From: Pseudomonas fluorescens
GTDB taxonomy: Bacteria > Pseudomonadota > Gammaproteobacteria > Pseudomonadales > Pseudomonadaceae
Length of the DNA: 64,000 nt
Reading direction: 5' to 3'
Assembly: GCF_001648775.1 (NCBI RefSeq)
Contig: NZ_LVEJ01000003.1
Span: 1-64,000 of the forward strand
In this document: one piece after another, positions 44,363 through 53,692 of the stretch
How the letters are laid out: every line of letters starts with the position of its first letter
Position numbering within the stretch: the stretch's first letter is position 1
Position numbers and translations under genes: made by a program
Notes under the pieces: generated by a model
The model's input: the letters and a program-made list of their open reading frames with translations, nothing else
The model's database searches: none
What the model was told of the DNA's origin: nothing

Positions 44363-45676
44363 ATGAAGACCCCTGTCTGGTTCCCCCAAAGTTTTTTCTC
44401 CCGCACCCTTTGGCTGGTGCTCATCGTCGTGCTGTTTTCCAAGGCGCTGACCCTGGTTTATCTGTTGATGAACGAGGACGTGCTGGTGGATCGCCAATAC
44501 AGCCACGGCGTCGCCCTGACGCTGCGCGCCTACTGGGCTGCCGATGAAGAAAACCGCGCGAAGATCGCTGACGCCGCAACCCTGATCCGGGTGGTGGGCG
44601 CCGGTGTGCCGGAAGGCGAACAGCACTGGCCGTACAGCGAAATCTACCAGCGACAAATGCAGGCCGAACTGGGTGCCGACACCGAGGTGCGCTTGCGCAT
44701 GCATTCGCCGCCAGCGCTGTGGGTGCGCGCGCCGAGCCTCGGTGATGGTTGGCTGAAAGTACCGTTGTATCCGCACCCGTTGCGCGGCCAGAAAATCTGG
44801 AACGTGCTCGGCTGGTTCCTCGCCATTGGCTTGCTGTCGACGGCGTCGGCGTGGATTTTCGTCAGTCAGCTCAATCAACCGTTGAAACGCTTGGTCTATG
44901 CCGCCCGGCAGCTTGGTCAGGGCCGCAGCGTGCGGTTGCCGATCAGCGACACGCCGAGCGAAATGACCGAGGTCTATCGCGCCTTCAACCAGATGGCCGA
45001 AGATGTCGAGCAGGCCGGGCGTGAACGCGAACTGATGCTGGCCGGCGTCTCCCATGACTTGCGCACACCGTTGACGCGTTTGCGTCTGTCGCTGGAATTG
45101 ATGGGTGACCGTAACGACCTGACTGACGACATGGTCCGCGACATCGAAGACATGGACGCGATTCTCGACCAGTTCCTCGCGTTTATCCGCGACGGTCGTG
45201 ACGAGTCGGTAGAAGAGGTCGACCTCAGCGATCTGGTGCGAGAAGTCGCGGCGCCGTACAACCAGAACGAAGAGAAAGTGCGTTTGCGTCTGGAGCCGAT
45301 CCAGCCGTTTCCGCTGCGTCGGGTGTCGATGAAGCGCTTGCTGAACAACCTGATCGGCAACGCTTTGAACCATGCGGGCGGTAGCGTTGAAGTCGCGGCG
45401 TATGTGTCCGGTGACGTCAGTGCGCCGTATGTGGTGTTGAGCGTGATGGACCGTGGCGCGGGGATTGATCCTTCGGAGCTGGAGGCGATTTTCAACCCGT
45501 TCACCCGAGGCGATCGTGCGCGGGGCGGGAAGGGTACGGGGTTGGGTCTGGCGATCGTGAAGCGGATTGCTTCGATGCACGGCGGCAATGTTGAACTGCG
45601 CAATCGGTCCGGGGGGGGATTGGAAGCGCGAGTCAGGTTGCCGTTGGGGTTGATGTTGCCGCGGGATGCGGTCTGA
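44363..45676 (+). CDS. envZ: EnvZ-type sensor histidine kinase (AmgS in P. aeruginosa)
   Basis: Membrane sensor kinase of 437 aa. TM1 is at about 15-36, followed by a periplasmic domain of about 105 residues and TM2 at about 147-169. A HAMP linker (about 170-222) with NQPLKRLVYAARQLGQG precedes the phosphoacceptor His231 in VSHDLRTPLTRLRLSLEL. The kinase domain has an N-box (NNLIGNALNHAGG), a G1-like DRGAGIDPSEL and GKGTGLGLAIVKRI. Near the 3' end, eight consecutive G residues (45611-45618) encode part of RSGGGLEA. The ribosome binding site is weak, which fits translation after the REP-like gap. Confidence 0.93.
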   Translation: MKTPVWFPQSFFSRTLWLVLIVVLFSKALTLVYLLMNEDVLVDRQYSHGVALTLRAYWAADEENRAKIADAATLIRVVGAGVPEGEQHWPYSEIYQRQMQAELGADTEVRLRMHSPPALWVRAPSLGDGWLKVPLYPHPLRGQKIWNVLGWFLAIGLLSTASAWIFVSQLNQPLKRLVYAARQLGQGRSVRLPISDTPSEMTEVYRAFNQMAEDVEQAGRERELMLAGVSHDLRTPLTRLRLSLELMGDRNDLTDDMVRDIEDMDAILDQFLAFIRDGRDESVEEVDLSDLVREVAAPYNQNEEKVRLRLEPIQPFPLRRVSMKRLLNNLIGNALNHAGGSVEVAAYVSGDVSAPYVVLSVMDRGAGIDPSELEAIFNPFTRGDRARGGKGTGLGLAIVKRIASMHGGNVELRNRSGGGLEARVRLPLGLMLPRDAV

Positions 45677-45683
45677 ATCAGAG

Positions 45684-45865
45684 CCCCCTCACCCCAGCCC
45701 TCTCCCGGAGGGAGAGGGAGCTGACCGAGGTGTCTGGCGTCATACATCGACCTGCAAAATCAGGTCGATTATGGATTCAGCGGTACTCGTTCACGTCGGT
45801 GTACTTCTTCAATATCCCCCAATCAGTCCCCTCTCCCTTCGGGAGAGGGTTAGGGTGAGGGGCTC
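45684..45865. repeat. MITE-like palindromic element, core type B
   Basis: The arms CCCTCACCCCAGCCCTCTCC and GGAGAGGGTTAGGGTGAGGG flank a core with GCTGACCGAGGTGTCTG, ATCGACCTG, AGGTCGATTATGGATTC and CGGTGTACTTC. It lies between convergent envZ and rimK. Confidence 0.85.
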
Positions 45866-45877
45866 TTGCTCTTTGCT

Positions 45878-46783
45878 CTAGCCCTTGCCTTTGGTGCGCG
45901 TCATATTCGGCCCACCATTCTTCTCAAGGTGCTCAATGATGATTCCCGCCACGTTCTTGCCGGTGGTGGTCTCGATCCCTTCCAGCCCCGGCGACGAGTT
46001 CACTTCCATCACCAGCGGCCCGTGATTGGAGCGCAGGATGTCCACACCCGCCACCGCCAGTCCCATCACCTTCGCCGCGCGCAACGCCGTCATGCGTTCT
46101 TCCGGGGTGATCTTGATCAGGCTGGCGCTGCCGCCGCGATGCAGGTTGGAGCGGAATTCACCCGGCTTGGCCTGCCGCTTCATCGCCGCGATCACCTTGT
46201 CGCCGACCACGAAGCAACGAATGTCGGCACCGCCGGCTTCCTTGATGTACTCCTGAACCATGATGTTCTGTTTCAGGCCCATGAACGCCTCGATCACCGA
46301 CTCTGCCGCCGTGGCGGTTTCGCACAGCACCACGCCGATGCCTTGGGTGCCTTCCAGCACTTTGATCACCAATGGCGCACCGTTGACCATGTCGATCAGG
46401 TCGGGAATGTCATCCGGCGAGTGAGCAAAACCAGTCACCGGCAAACCGATGCCGCGCCGCGACAGCAACTGCAGCGAGCGCAACTTGTCCCGCGAGCGAG
46501 CAATCGCCACCGATTCGTTGAGCGGGAACACCCCCATCATTTCGAACTGGCGCAACACCGCGCAGCCATAAAACGTCACCGACGCACCGATCCGCGGAAT
46601 CACCGCGTCGAAACCTTCCAGCGGTTTGCCGCGATAGTGGATCTGCGGCTTGTGGCTGGCGATGTTCATGTAGGCGCGCAGGGTGTCGATCACTACCATT
46701 TCATGCCCGCGCTCGGTTCCGGCTTCGACCAGACGGCGGGTGGAATACAGACGCGGATTCCGCGACAGCACAGCGATCTTCAT
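45878..46783 (-). CDS. rimK: RimK, alpha-L-glutamate ligase for ribosomal protein S6
   Basis: ATP-grasp ligase of 301 aa that adds glutamates to the C-terminus of ribosomal protein S6. The ATP-grasp parts are visible: [50 protein letters not shown] and [28 protein letters not shown]. It overlaps rimB by 4 bp. In P. fluorescens, rimABK is a known unit in which RimK activity is modulated by RimA, RimB and cyclic-di-GMP, changing ribosome composition and root colonisation. Confidence 0.94.
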   Translation of the reverse strand: MKIAVLSRNPRLYSTRRLVEAGTERGHEMVVIDTLRAYMNIASHKPQIHYRGKPLEGFDAVIPRIGASVTFYGCAVLRQFEMMGVFPLNESVAIARSRDKLRSLQLLSRRGIGLPVTGFAHSPDDIPDLIDMVNGAPLVIKVLEGTQGIGVVLCETATAAESVIEAFMGLKQNIMVQEYIKEAGGADIRCFVVGDKVIAAMKRQAKPGEFRSNLHRGGSASLIKITPEERMTALRAAKVMGLAVAGVDILRSNHGPLVMEVNSSPGLEGIETTTGKNVAGIIIEHLEKNGGPNMTRTKGKG

Positions 46784-47259
46784 GCAACACCTGTGGAGGA
46801 GGTAGATACCGGGAACACCGGCTTGTCTTGTACATATTTGATGCCCGGATTGACCACCAACTGGCCATCGATCAGGGCTTTGGAACCGAGCAACAGGCGA
46901 TAACGCATGGACTTGCGGCAGGCGAGGGTGAACTCGACTGACCAGACCCGATCACCCAGGGCCAGGGTGGTGCTGATCACGTAGCGCACCTGTGCATGGC
47001 CGTTGGAGCTTTTAATGGTTTTGCGCGTCACCAGCGGCGCTTCGCAGCGGCGGTGACGCAGCTGCACCACCGTGCCCAGGTGCGCGGTGAAGCGCACCCA
47101 CTTCTCGCCGTCGCGTTCAAACGGTTCGATGTCGGTGGCATGCAGGCTGGAGGTACTGGCACCGGTGTCGATCTTCGCCCGCAGGCCCGCGACTCCCAAA
47201 TCCGGGAGCGCCACCCACTCGCGCAGACCGACAACGGTCAAATGGTCAAATGTCTTCAA
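46780..47259 (-). CDS. rimB: RimB, retropepsin-like protease of the rimABK unit
   Basis: Protein of 159 aa of the DUF785 (ATP-dependent zinc protease-like) family, now seen as retropepsin-like. The catalytic-type motif is [20 protein letters not shown] (about 28-47), followed by strands [20 protein letters not shown] and [20 protein letters not shown]. In P. fluorescens, RimB removes RimK-added glutamates or otherwise opposes RimK. It sits 16 bp after rimA and is coupled to rimK. Confidence 0.9.
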   Translation of the reverse strand: MKTFDHLTVVGLREWVALPDLGVAGLRAKIDTGASTSSLHATDIEPFERDGEKWVRFTAHLGTVVQLRHRRCEAPLVTRKTIKSSNGHAQVRYVISTTLALGDRVWSVEFTLACRKSMRYRLLLGSKALIDGQLVVNPGIKYVQDKPVFPVSTSSTGVA

Positions 47260-47275
47260 TAGAAAAAACCAACGA

Positions 47276-48055
47276 TTAACGCGCCCATGCCTCAGGCGAA
47301 ACCCGGGCGAGCGCTTTGAATGCAGGTTTGGCGAACCAGTAGCCCTGCATCAGAAATATTCCACAGTCCGCCAGGAAATCCCGTTCACCGGCGCTCTCAA
47401 TGCCTTCGGCAATGACTGTAACGTCCAACTCCGCACAGATTGTGACAATCCCCCGGACGATCGCCTGACGAACACGGTCTTGATCGACATCGCGGATCAG
47501 CGCCATGTCGAGTTTGATCAGGTCCGGTTGGAAATCAGCCAGCAGATTGAGCCCCGAATAACCGGCACCGAAATCATCAATGGCGGTCTTGAAGCCGAAT
47601 TCGCGGTATTCACGCAGAATATTGGTCAAATGGCGATAGTTATCTACATGCTCGCTTTCCAGTGTTTCGAAAATCAGTCGGTCGAGAGGGAAACGGTGTT
47701 TTTTTGCCGCCTCCAGAGTGCTGCGAATGCATAGCTCTGGACGATAGACGGCGTTGGGCATGAAGTTGATCGACAAGTGTGTCTGCATATTAAGATCGGC
47801 CGCGCCTTCGATGGCGCGGGTCCGGCAGAGTTGGTCGAAGCGGTAGCGGTTATCTTCTGTAACCTGATTCAACACGGTGAGTGCGCCTTCACCAGCCACC
47901 CCACGAACCAGCGCTTCGTGGGCGAAAACCGACTGGTCGCGCAGATCGACGATGGGTTGATAGGCGAAGGAAAAATCGAAGCCCAGTGATTCGCTCTGCT
48001 GACACCCTTGGCAACCGGCCTTGGGTGAAGTTAATGAAGACGGAAATTTAGTCAC
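47276..48055 (-). CDS. rimA: RimA, EAL-domain cyclic-di-GMP phosphodiesterase-type protein
   Basis: EAL-domain protein of 259 aa and first gene of rimABK. Motifs are HEALVRGV (EAL at 47-49), LSINFMPNAVY for a metal-binding Asn, FETLESEHVD for catalytic Glu, and AIDDFGAGYSGLNLLADFQPDLIKLD for the DDFGTG-loop. QGYWFAKPA closes the domain. The N-terminus has a short extra segment with CQGC (Cys15-Cys18). GTG 48055 is chosen because GGAG lies seven bases before it. In P. fluorescens SBW25, RimA lowers cyclic-di-GMP and controls RimK. Confidence 0.9.
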   Translation of the reverse strand: MTKFPSSLTSPKAGCQGCQQSESLGFDFSFAYQPIVDLRDQSVFAHEALVRGVAGEGALTVLNQVTEDNRYRFDQLCRTRAIEGAADLNMQTHLSINFMPNAVYRPELCIRSTLEAAKKHRFPLDRLIFETLESEHVDNYRHLTNILREYREFGFKTAIDDFGAGYSGLNLLADFQPDLIKLDMALIRDVDQDRVRQAIVRGIVTICAELDVTVIAEGIESAGERDFLADCGIFLMQGYWFAKPAFKALARVSPEAWAR

Positions 48056-48171
48056 TCGATCACTCCATGCCGATGAACCGGCCAAGATCACAGTCTATCT
48101 GGAGGGCCGAGTTCTTGCGCCCGACAGAAACGGTAGTACAGTTCCGACTACTGGCCGAACGAGGAATTCAA

Positions 48172-48579
48172 ATGGCACAAAAAAGCGAAGAGGACGACAA
48201 GGTCCGTCTCGACAAGTGGCTGTGGGCTGCGCGTTTTTATAAGACCCGCGCCTTGGCCAAAGCGGCGATCGAGAGCGGCAAGGTGCATTGTCGCGGCGAA
48301 CGCTGCAAGCCTGGCAAAGAGCCACGCATTGGCGATGAGTTCGAGATCCGTACCGGGTTTGAAGTGCGGACGGTGAAGGTCGAGGCGTTGTCGATTGTGC
48401 GACGCGGGGCGCCCGAAGCGCAGACGTTGTATGCAGAGACCGAGGCGAGTATCGCCAAGCGTGAAGCCGCAGCGGCGATGCGCAAGGCGGGTGCGTTAGG
48501 CGTGAGCACCGACGGCAAACCGAGCAAGAAGCAGCGGCGGGATTTGTTCAAGTTTCGCGGTAGCAGTAACGACGAATAA
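48172..48579 (+). CDS. hslR: heat shock protein 15 (S4-domain ribosome rescue factor)
   Basis: S4 RNA-binding protein of 135 aa. The domain spans about 10-75 (VRLDKWLWAARFYKTRALAK, ESGKVHCRGERCKPGKEPRIGDEFEIR). A basic C-terminal tail (KPSKKQRRDLFKFRG) follows. Hsp15 binds free 50S subunits carrying nascent chains. GAGGA six bases before ATG 48172 fixes the start; upstream in-frame codons are non-family. It is divergent from rimA and close to hslO, the other heat-shock gene. Confidence 0.92.
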   Translation: MAQKSEEDDKVRLDKWLWAARFYKTRALAKAAIESGKVHCRGERCKPGKEPRIGDEFEIRTGFEVRTVKVEALSIVRRGAPEAQTLYAETEASIAKREAAAAMRKAGALGVSTDGKPSKKQRRDLFKFRGSSNDE

Positions 48580-48601
48580 TTGCGTTGTTGGTGCTGGCCT
48601 C

Positions 48602-48665
48602 TTCGCGAGCAGGCTCGCTCCCACAGGAGATTGCATTTCAATGTGGGAGCTAGCCTGCTAGCGAT
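48602..48665. repeat. REP doublet (REPIN) with one mutated arm
   Basis: TTCGCGAGCAGGCTCGCTCC is intact, while the facing arm reads GGAGCTAGCCTGCTAGCGA, with two changes (G to T and C to A) that keep its own internal pairing. It lies after hslR. Confidence 0.88.
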
Positions 48666-48700
48666 TCGAGGGCGCAGCCCTCGCCGAAGACAGCTCGGTT

Positions 48701-49501
48701 TCAGGCGCTACGCACCACACTCATCCGCGAAACCAGCGGCAACTTGCCCAGCAACGCAAAGATCGGCGCCGTCACCTTCAGCCAGAAGTTCGCCGCATGG
48801 TAGGCAAACGGTGTGTAGTAACCCCAACCCAACGCCCACACCGCCAGCAATACACCACCGATGTAATCGTCCTGACCCCAATGCGCGCCGGCCACCAGGC
48901 GCGGCAGCATGAACAGCAATGCCAGCCCCCAGATGATCACGAACTGCCCAACCGTGCGGCTGAACACGCCCATGAACAGCGCCCAGATCAGCAGCACCGA
49001 GGCATGGTCGCCCGGGAAGCTCTGGCTCGAGCGGTCTTTCAGCTCCCAGGTTTTTTCCAGGTGCGGGAAGTAATCGCTGATGTGCACTGCACCTTCCAGC
49101 ACCATCGACGGGCTGCTGTGCTGCCAGTCCATGTGGTCGGCGAACTTGGAAAACAGCGCGCGAATCACCACCATCAATAGCAGTATCGAGAAAAAGCCGA
49201 AGAATGCGCGACGTACATCAATCGCCTTGAACACCCAGTCGCCCTTGATCAGCAATGCCAGCAGAATCAGCCCGACAACGATGTCGAACGGGCGCAGACT
49301 TGCAATTGCCCAGGTGTGGAGCCATATCGGGTTGCTGGCCAGCGGTGCATTCAGCGAGCGGAACAGCCACTCGTCGAAAATCACACACAGCGCGTTGCCC
49401 GTAGGCCATAACCAGAAAGCCAGTAGCGCCAACGGCACTACGTTGCACAGAACCAGCCGGCCGAGGTTCCACCTTGATTGGAACAAACCCGGATTGTTCA
49501 T
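48701..49501 (-). CDS. PAP2-family membrane phosphatase (lipid-phosphatase type)
   Basis: Inner-membrane phosphatase of 266 aa with about six membrane segments. The PAP2 catalytic motifs are SFPGDHASVLLIWALFMG (motif 2, His) and RLVAGAHWGQDDYIGGVLL (motif 3, Arg-His-Asp). The family removes phosphate from lipids such as undecaprenyl pyrophosphate, phosphatidate or lipid A. Which lipid is used here is not clear. GGGAGGC before ATG 49501 sets the start. It is divergent from hslO and convergent with hslR. Confidence 0.85.
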   Translation of the reverse strand: MNNPGLFQSRWNLGRLVLCNVVPLALLAFWLWPTGNALCVIFDEWLFRSLNAPLASNPIWLHTWAIASLRPFDIVVGLILLALLIKGDWVFKAIDVRRAFFGFFSILLLMVVIRALFSKFADHMDWQHSSPSMVLEGAVHISDYFPHLEKTWELKDRSSQSFPGDHASVLLIWALFMGVFSRTVGQFVIIWGLALLFMLPRLVAGAHWGQDDYIGGVLLAVWALGWGYYTPFAYHAANFWLKVTAPIFALLGKLPLVSRMSVVRSA

Positions 49502-49606
49502 AAAATGCCTCCCATGGCAGAGCAGTCGGCACCAAAAAGAGTGCCAAGAAGCGTAAATTTTCACGCCTTGTAACCATTTTGTCACCACATTCAGATACCC
49601 AAAATT

Positions 49607-50509
49607 ATGACCGACCTAGCGGATACCGATTTCACCCAACGTTTCATCTTCGATGACAGCGATACGCGCGGCGAGCTGGTTGCGCTTGAACGCAGCTACG
49701 CCGAGGTTCTCGCCAAGCACCCGTACCCGGAACCCGTGGCGCAATTGCTAGGCGAACTGATGGCGGCCGCCTCGCTGCTGGTCGGCACGTTGAAGTTCGA
49801 CGGCTTGTTGATTTTGCAGGCACGTTCCGAAGGGCCGATCCCGCTGCTGATGATCGAATGCTCCAGCGAGCGCGACATCCGTGGTCTGGCGCGTTACCAC
49901 GCCGAGCAGATCGCGGCGGACGCGACCCTGGCCGACCTGATGCCGAACGGCGTTCTGGCGCTGACCGTAGACCCGACTGTGGGCCAGCGTTATCAGGGCA
50001 TCGTCGATCTCGACGGCGAAACCCTGTCTGATTGCTTCACCAACTATTTCGTCATGTCGCAACAGGTCGGCACGCGCTTCAAGCTCTTCGCCGATGGCCG
50101 TCGCGCTCGTGGTCTGTTGTTGCAACAACTGCCGGCCGATCGCCTGAAAGACGAAGAAGAACGCGCCGCCAGTTGGCAGCACATCACCGCATTGGCGAGC
50201 ACCCTGACCGCTGATGAGTTATTGAGCCTGGACAACGAAACCGTGCTGCATCGCCTCTACCATGAAGAGCAAGTGCGTTTGTTCGATGTGCAGAACCTGC
50301 GCTTCCGTTGCAGTTGCTCGCGGGAACGCTCGGGCAATGCGCTGGTGAGTCTGGGTCTGGAAGATGCTCAGGCGTTGGTGGCCGAACAAGGTGGCCAGGT
50401 CGAGATCGATTGCCAGTTCTGCAACCAGCGTTACCTGTTCGATGCGGCCGATATCGCTCAATTGTTCGCTGGCGCGGGCGTCGACACGCCGTCAGATACC
50501 CGGCACTAA
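49607..50509 (+). CDS. hslO: Hsp33 redox-regulated chaperone
   Basis: Chaperone of 300 aa that is activated when oxidants remove zinc from four cysteines. The zinc site is complete: Cys235 and Cys237 in [10 protein letters not shown] and Cys269 and Cys272 in [10 protein letters not shown]. The N-terminal domain contains [21 protein letters not shown] and [19 protein letters not shown]. It starts at ATG 49607, immediately divergent from the phosphatase gene. The order hslR, hslO, pckA is conserved in Pseudomonas. Confidence 0.94.
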   Translation: MTDLADTDFTQRFIFDDSDTRGELVALERSYAEVLAKHPYPEPVAQLLGELMAAASLLVGTLKFDGLLILQARSEGPIPLLMIECSSERDIRGLARYHAEQIAADATLADLMPNGVLALTVDPTVGQRYQGIVDLDGETLSDCFTNYFVMSQQVGTRFKLFADGRRARGLLLQQLPADRLKDEEERAASWQHITALASTLTADELLSLDNETVLHRLYHEEQVRLFDVQNLRFRCSCSRERSGNALVSLGLEDAQALVAEQGGQVEIDCQFCNQRYLFDAADIAQLFAGAGVDTPSDTRH

Positions 50510-50621
50510 AACGGTTCAGCGCAGGTAAATTCACTGCTCAACGACGGAATTACGCCGTTACGACGGGAGGGCCCTACTCTTTTTGGGCTTTTCTGGCATA
50601 ATCCGGCCCACTTTTTTCGCG

Positions 50622-50646
50622 GTAGTAGTGCACGACTTTCTACTAC
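50622..50646 (+). promoter_or_regulatory. hairpin in the pckA leader
   Basis: GTAGTAG (50622-50628) and CTACTAC (50640-50646) are perfect arms with an 11-nt loop, 44 bp before the pckA start. An upstream GGCATAAT is a possible -10 element. A role in transcript stability or control is only inferred. Confidence 0.35.
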
Positions 50647-50690
50647 AAAACGTTTGGAGCACACTCGGCCACTGGCCGACGGGGAACCTC

Positions 50691-52232
50691 ATGACGCAAG
50701 CCAATAACGCCGTGTACACCGATCTGAGTGTTGATGATCTGGTAAAAGAAGCCCTGAACCGCGGTGAGGGCGAGCTTGCCGATACCGGCGCTCTGGTTGT
50801 TCGCACTGGTCACCGCACCGGTCGTTCGCCTGTTGACCGTTTCATCGTTGAAGAGCCTTCCACTCAGGCCGCTATCGCCTGGGGCCCGATCAACCGCAAG
50901 TTCCCGGCCGACAAGTTCGATGCCCTGTGGGCTCGCGTCGAGGCGTTCAACAACGCGCAAGAGCACTTCGTTTCCCACGTACATGTAGGCGCGGCCGAAG
51001 ATCACTACCTGGCCGTGAAAATGACCACTCAGACTGCCTGGCAGAACCTGTTCGGTCGTTGCCTGTTCATCAACCCGGCCCAGTACAACCCGGCCGGTCG
51101 TGAAGAATGGCAAGTGCTCAACGTCGCCAACTTCGAGTGCGTGCCTGAGCGTGACGGCACCAACTCCGACGGTTGCGTGATCCTCAACTTCGCACAGAAG
51201 AAAGTCCTGATCGCTGGCATGCGTTACGCCGGTGAGATGAAGAAAGCCATGTTCTCCGTGCAGAACTTCCTGCTGCCGGCCGCTGACGTGCTGCCAATGC
51301 ACTGCGCTGCCAACATCGGTGAAGAAGGCGACGTGACCCTGTTCTTCGGTCTGTCGGGCACCGGTAAAACCACTCTGTCGGCCGACGAAAGCCGTTACCT
51401 GATCGGTGACGACGAACACGGCTGGGGCGAAGGCGTGGTGTTCAACATCGAAGGCGGTTGCTATGCCAAGTGCATCGACCTCTCCGAGAAGAACGAGCCG
51501 GTTATCTGGAAAGCCATCAAGCACGGCGCTGTGCTGGAAAACGTTGTCATCGACGACGCCAAGCACGCCGACTACGCCGATGTCAGCCTGACCCAGAACA
51601 GCCGCGCTGCGTACCCGCTGGAGCACGTTGCCAAGCGTTCCGAGCACAACCTCGGCGGCGAGCCAAATGCAGTGATCTTCCTGACTTGCGACCTGACCGG
51701 CGTACTGCCGCCAGTGTCGATCCTCAACGAAGAACAAGCGGCCTATCACTTCCTGTCCGGCTACACCGCGCTGGTGGGCTCGACTGAAATGGGTTCGGGC
51801 AGCGGCATCAAGTCGACCTTTTCCACCTGCTTCGGCGCGCCGTTCTTCCCGCGTCCGGCTGGCGAATACGCTGAGCTGCTGATCAAGCGCATCCGCGGCT
51901 TCGGCTCCAAGGTTTACCTGGTCAACACCGGCTGGACCGGCGGCGGCTACGGCGTCGGCAAACGCTTCAACATCCCGACCACCCGCGCAGTGATCGCAGC
52001 GATCCAGAGCGGCGCGCTGATCGGTGCAGCCACCGAACACCTCGACACCATCAACCTCGACGTGCCACTGGCCGTACCGGGCGTTGAAACCAACCTGCTC
52101 AACCCACGCAACACCTGGGCTGACAAGGCTGCGTACGACGAGGCTGCCAAGGCGCTGGCCGGTCTGTTCATCGAGAACTTCAAGAAGTTCGAAGTGAGCG
52201 ACGCGATCAAGGCTGCAGGGCCGAAGTTGTAA
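50691..52232 (+). CDS. pckA: phosphoenolpyruvate carboxykinase (ATP)
   Basis: Gluconeogenic enzyme of 513 aa converting oxaloacetate and ATP to phosphoenolpyruvate. The substrate loop is [20 protein letters not shown], with Lys in [21 protein letters not shown]. The P-loop is [20 protein letters not shown], followed by DDEHGW for metal binding. The late region [20 protein letters not shown] completes the active site. The start is ATG 50691, since the longer frame upstream includes leader sequence and not family residues. A clear terminator follows. Confidence 0.95.
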   Translation: MTQANNAVYTDLSVDDLVKEALNRGEGELADTGALVVRTGHRTGRSPVDRFIVEEPSTQAAIAWGPINRKFPADKFDALWARVEAFNNAQEHFVSHVHVGAAEDHYLAVKMTTQTAWQNLFGRCLFINPAQYNPAGREEWQVLNVANFECVPERDGTNSDGCVILNFAQKKVLIAGMRYAGEMKKAMFSVQNFLLPAADVLPMHCAANIGEEGDVTLFFGLSGTGKTTLSADESRYLIGDDEHGWGEGVVFNIEGGCYAKCIDLSEKNEPVIWKAIKHGAVLENVVIDDAKHADYADVSLTQNSRAAYPLEHVAKRSEHNLGGEPNAVIFLTCDLTGVLPPVSILNEEQAAYHFLSGYTALVGSTEMGSGSGIKSTFSTCFGAPFFPRPAGEYAELLIKRIRGFGSKVYLVNTGWTGGGYGVGKRFNIPTTRAVIAAIQSGALIGAATEHLDTINLDVPLAVPGVETNLLNPRNTWADKAAYDEAAKALAGLFIENFKKFEVSDAIKAAGPKL

Positions 52233-52251
52233 GACTGGTTTGTTGTGAATG

Positions 52252-52280
52252 AAAAAGCCGCCCTTTGGGGCGGCTTTTTT
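52252..52280 (+). terminator. intrinsic terminator of pckA
   Basis: AAAAAGCCGCCC, loop TTTG, GGGCGGCTTTTTT: a GC stem followed by six T. It lies 20 bp after the pckA stop. The A-run on the other side makes it usable on both strands. Confidence 0.9.
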
Positions 52281-52337
52281 GTGGGTAACCGATCCTAAGG
52301 CAAAGGCTTGACTGCCATTATTCCCGCAGAATGCTGC

Positions 52338-52625
52338 TCAATCAGCCAACGCATTCAGTACATGAACTGGATCATTATGGATGGCCTTGAGTAGTGCTTT
52401 AGCTGGCCCGGTTGGTACCCGACGACCTTGCTCCCAATTACGCAAAGTTCCGAGTTGGACATCGATCAACGCCGCGAACTTTGCTTGTGTCATGCCGGTG
52501 GCTTTACGAATTTCTTTGACCTGTAATGCATCAACATAAAATTCGCGGGAGGGTTTTCGTTCACCCCGCAGAATTTCATCCATCTCCTGCACGCTTTCCA
52601 TCAGCTCATCAAAAAACTTGCTCAT
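52338..52625 (-). CDS. antitoxin, HTH (XRE/NadS-type) of a HigBA-like pair
   Basis: DNA-binding antitoxin of 95 aa. The helix-turn-helix is at about 37-75 (VKEIRKATGMTQAKFAALIDVQLGTLRNWEQGRRVPTGPAKALL), flanked by an acidic N-terminal helix (DELMESVQEMDEILRGE) that probably contacts the toxin. It overlaps the toxin gene upstream by 4 bp. Toxin first and antitoxin second is the HigBA order. It most likely represses its own promoter and neutralises the neighbour. Confidence 0.87.
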   Translation of the reverse strand: MSKFFDELMESVQEMDEILRGERKPSREFYVDALQVKEIRKATGMTQAKFAALIDVQLGTLRNWEQGRRVPTGPAKALLKAIHNDPVHVLNALAD

Positions 52626-52942
52626 GGTTGTCTCCAGTTTCCGATCATGGCTTTCATAGCTTTCCGTTCATCATGGGTCAGATCGTGTTGTTCATTTTTT
52701 GGGTAAATCATCAACAAAGCGATCTGTGACGCCGAGACGAAGTGGTAGTAGATCACCCGGGCGCCGCCGCGTTTGCCGTGACCCTTGGAGGCGACTCGAG
52801 CTTTACGAACCCCTCCTGCCCCTTCGATTACATCGCCGATAGACGGGTTCACAACTAGCTGTTTTTGGAAGGCGGCATAGGTGTCGTCGTCCAGAAGCTC
52901 GATTACTCGGCGGGTGAAGACTGAAGTCTCAATAAAAATCAT
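52622..52942 (-). CDS. toxin, RelE/HigB-like (type II)
   Basis: Toxin of 106 aa of the RelE superfamily, HigB/DUF1044-like branch. The pattern is FIETSVFTRRVIELLDDDTY, an interface region GDVIEGAGGVRKARVASKGHGKRGGARVIYYHFV with basic residues expected at the ribosome, and IALLMIYPKNEQHDLTHDERKAMKAMI. Family members cut mRNA on the ribosome. ATG 52942 is preferred over TTG 52948. A strong binding site is not seen, so the start is uncertain by two codons. Confidence 0.85.
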   Translation of the reverse strand: MIFIETSVFTRRVIELLDDDTYAAFQKQLVVNPSIGDVIEGAGGVRKARVASKGHGKRGGARVIYYHFVSASQIALLMIYPKNEQHDLTHDERKAMKAMIGNWRQP

Positions 52943-53052
52943 CGTCAATGTACGCCAGTGACTTACTTCGAGGCAATGCTGAAGTGTTTGAAAAGGATGA
53001 CTGGTTTCTGATCGCTCTCACTTAAGAATGAGAGCGATCTGTCCACGCAGCC

Positions 53053-53352
53053 TTAGGCCGGCGCCTTCCAATTGAGCATTCGCTGCTGCGCAATCTGCAG
53101 CAGGTCGCAGCCATCTTGCGTCAGCAGATAGAGGGCGTGGGTGATGTGGGGGATGTCTTCGACGTCGGCTTGTTTGAAGTTGAGGCAGTAGAGGGTGCGT
53201 AGCAGGTCGCTTGAAGCGCGCAGGCGCTGGACGGCGCATTCGAGGATGTCTTGCGGGTTGGCCTCGGTGTCGATGAGCAGAGGCTTGGTGTCTGTGAGAT
53301 TGGATTCGAGTGGGCGGTAGCGTTCGGTAAGAAACTGATTCCATGTTTTCAT
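53053..53352 (-). CDS. small Pseudomonas protein, DUF3077/DUF6124-like (copy 1)
   Basis: A 99-aa acidic, helical protein. The core LLIDTEANPQDILECAVQRL, RASSDLLRTLYCLNFKQADV and ALYLLTQDGCDLLQIA is clearly homologous to the protein encoded at 54930-55193. I associate this pattern with DUF3077/DUF6124, tentatively, a group abundant in Pseudomonas with no known function. It lies downstream of the GxSxG hydrolase in the same direction. ATG 53352 begins the conserved part; upstream in-frame residues are not family-like. Confidence 0.72.
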   Translation of the reverse strand: MKTWNQFLTERYRPLESNLTDTKPLLIDTEANPQDILECAVQRLRASSDLLRTLYCLNFKQADVEDIPHITHALYLLTQDGCDLLQIAQQRMLNWKAPA

Positions 53353-53692
53353 TTTAGATATCTCTGAAGGTATCGAAAAACCGCTGCTACCGTGACCAAG
53401 CGGTGGAGGCGGGCTGTGTTCAAGTTGGTCAAACCGGCAGAGATAACCCGGTACGCCGAAGCGTCCCAAACACAGCCGCCATAAAGCGTGCCGACAGAAT
53501 GTGCTGGCAGCATACAAGGGCATGCATCAGTTATCTCTGTTTTCAGGTGACCAAACCTGAGCCGCTGATTGCTTAGCGACAGCCACGACTATAGGTGTGC
53601 GCCCTCAAGTCGTGATAGGCGACAAAGAGTCTGAGTGCGTAGGAACGGGACGAAGATTTCATCAGACGTTCCCTCGCAATTTTCAACGTTTT
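53353..53692. other. 340-bp intergenic region without a convincing gene
   Basis: It separates the small protein from the hydrolase. I note TATAGGTGTGCGCC and TCAGACGTTCCC. Similar words (TAAGGTGCGCGCC, TCGGACGTTTCC) occur before the gene at 55492. CAACGTTTTTCAACGT is a short direct repeat just before the hydrolase stop. Confidence 0.45.
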
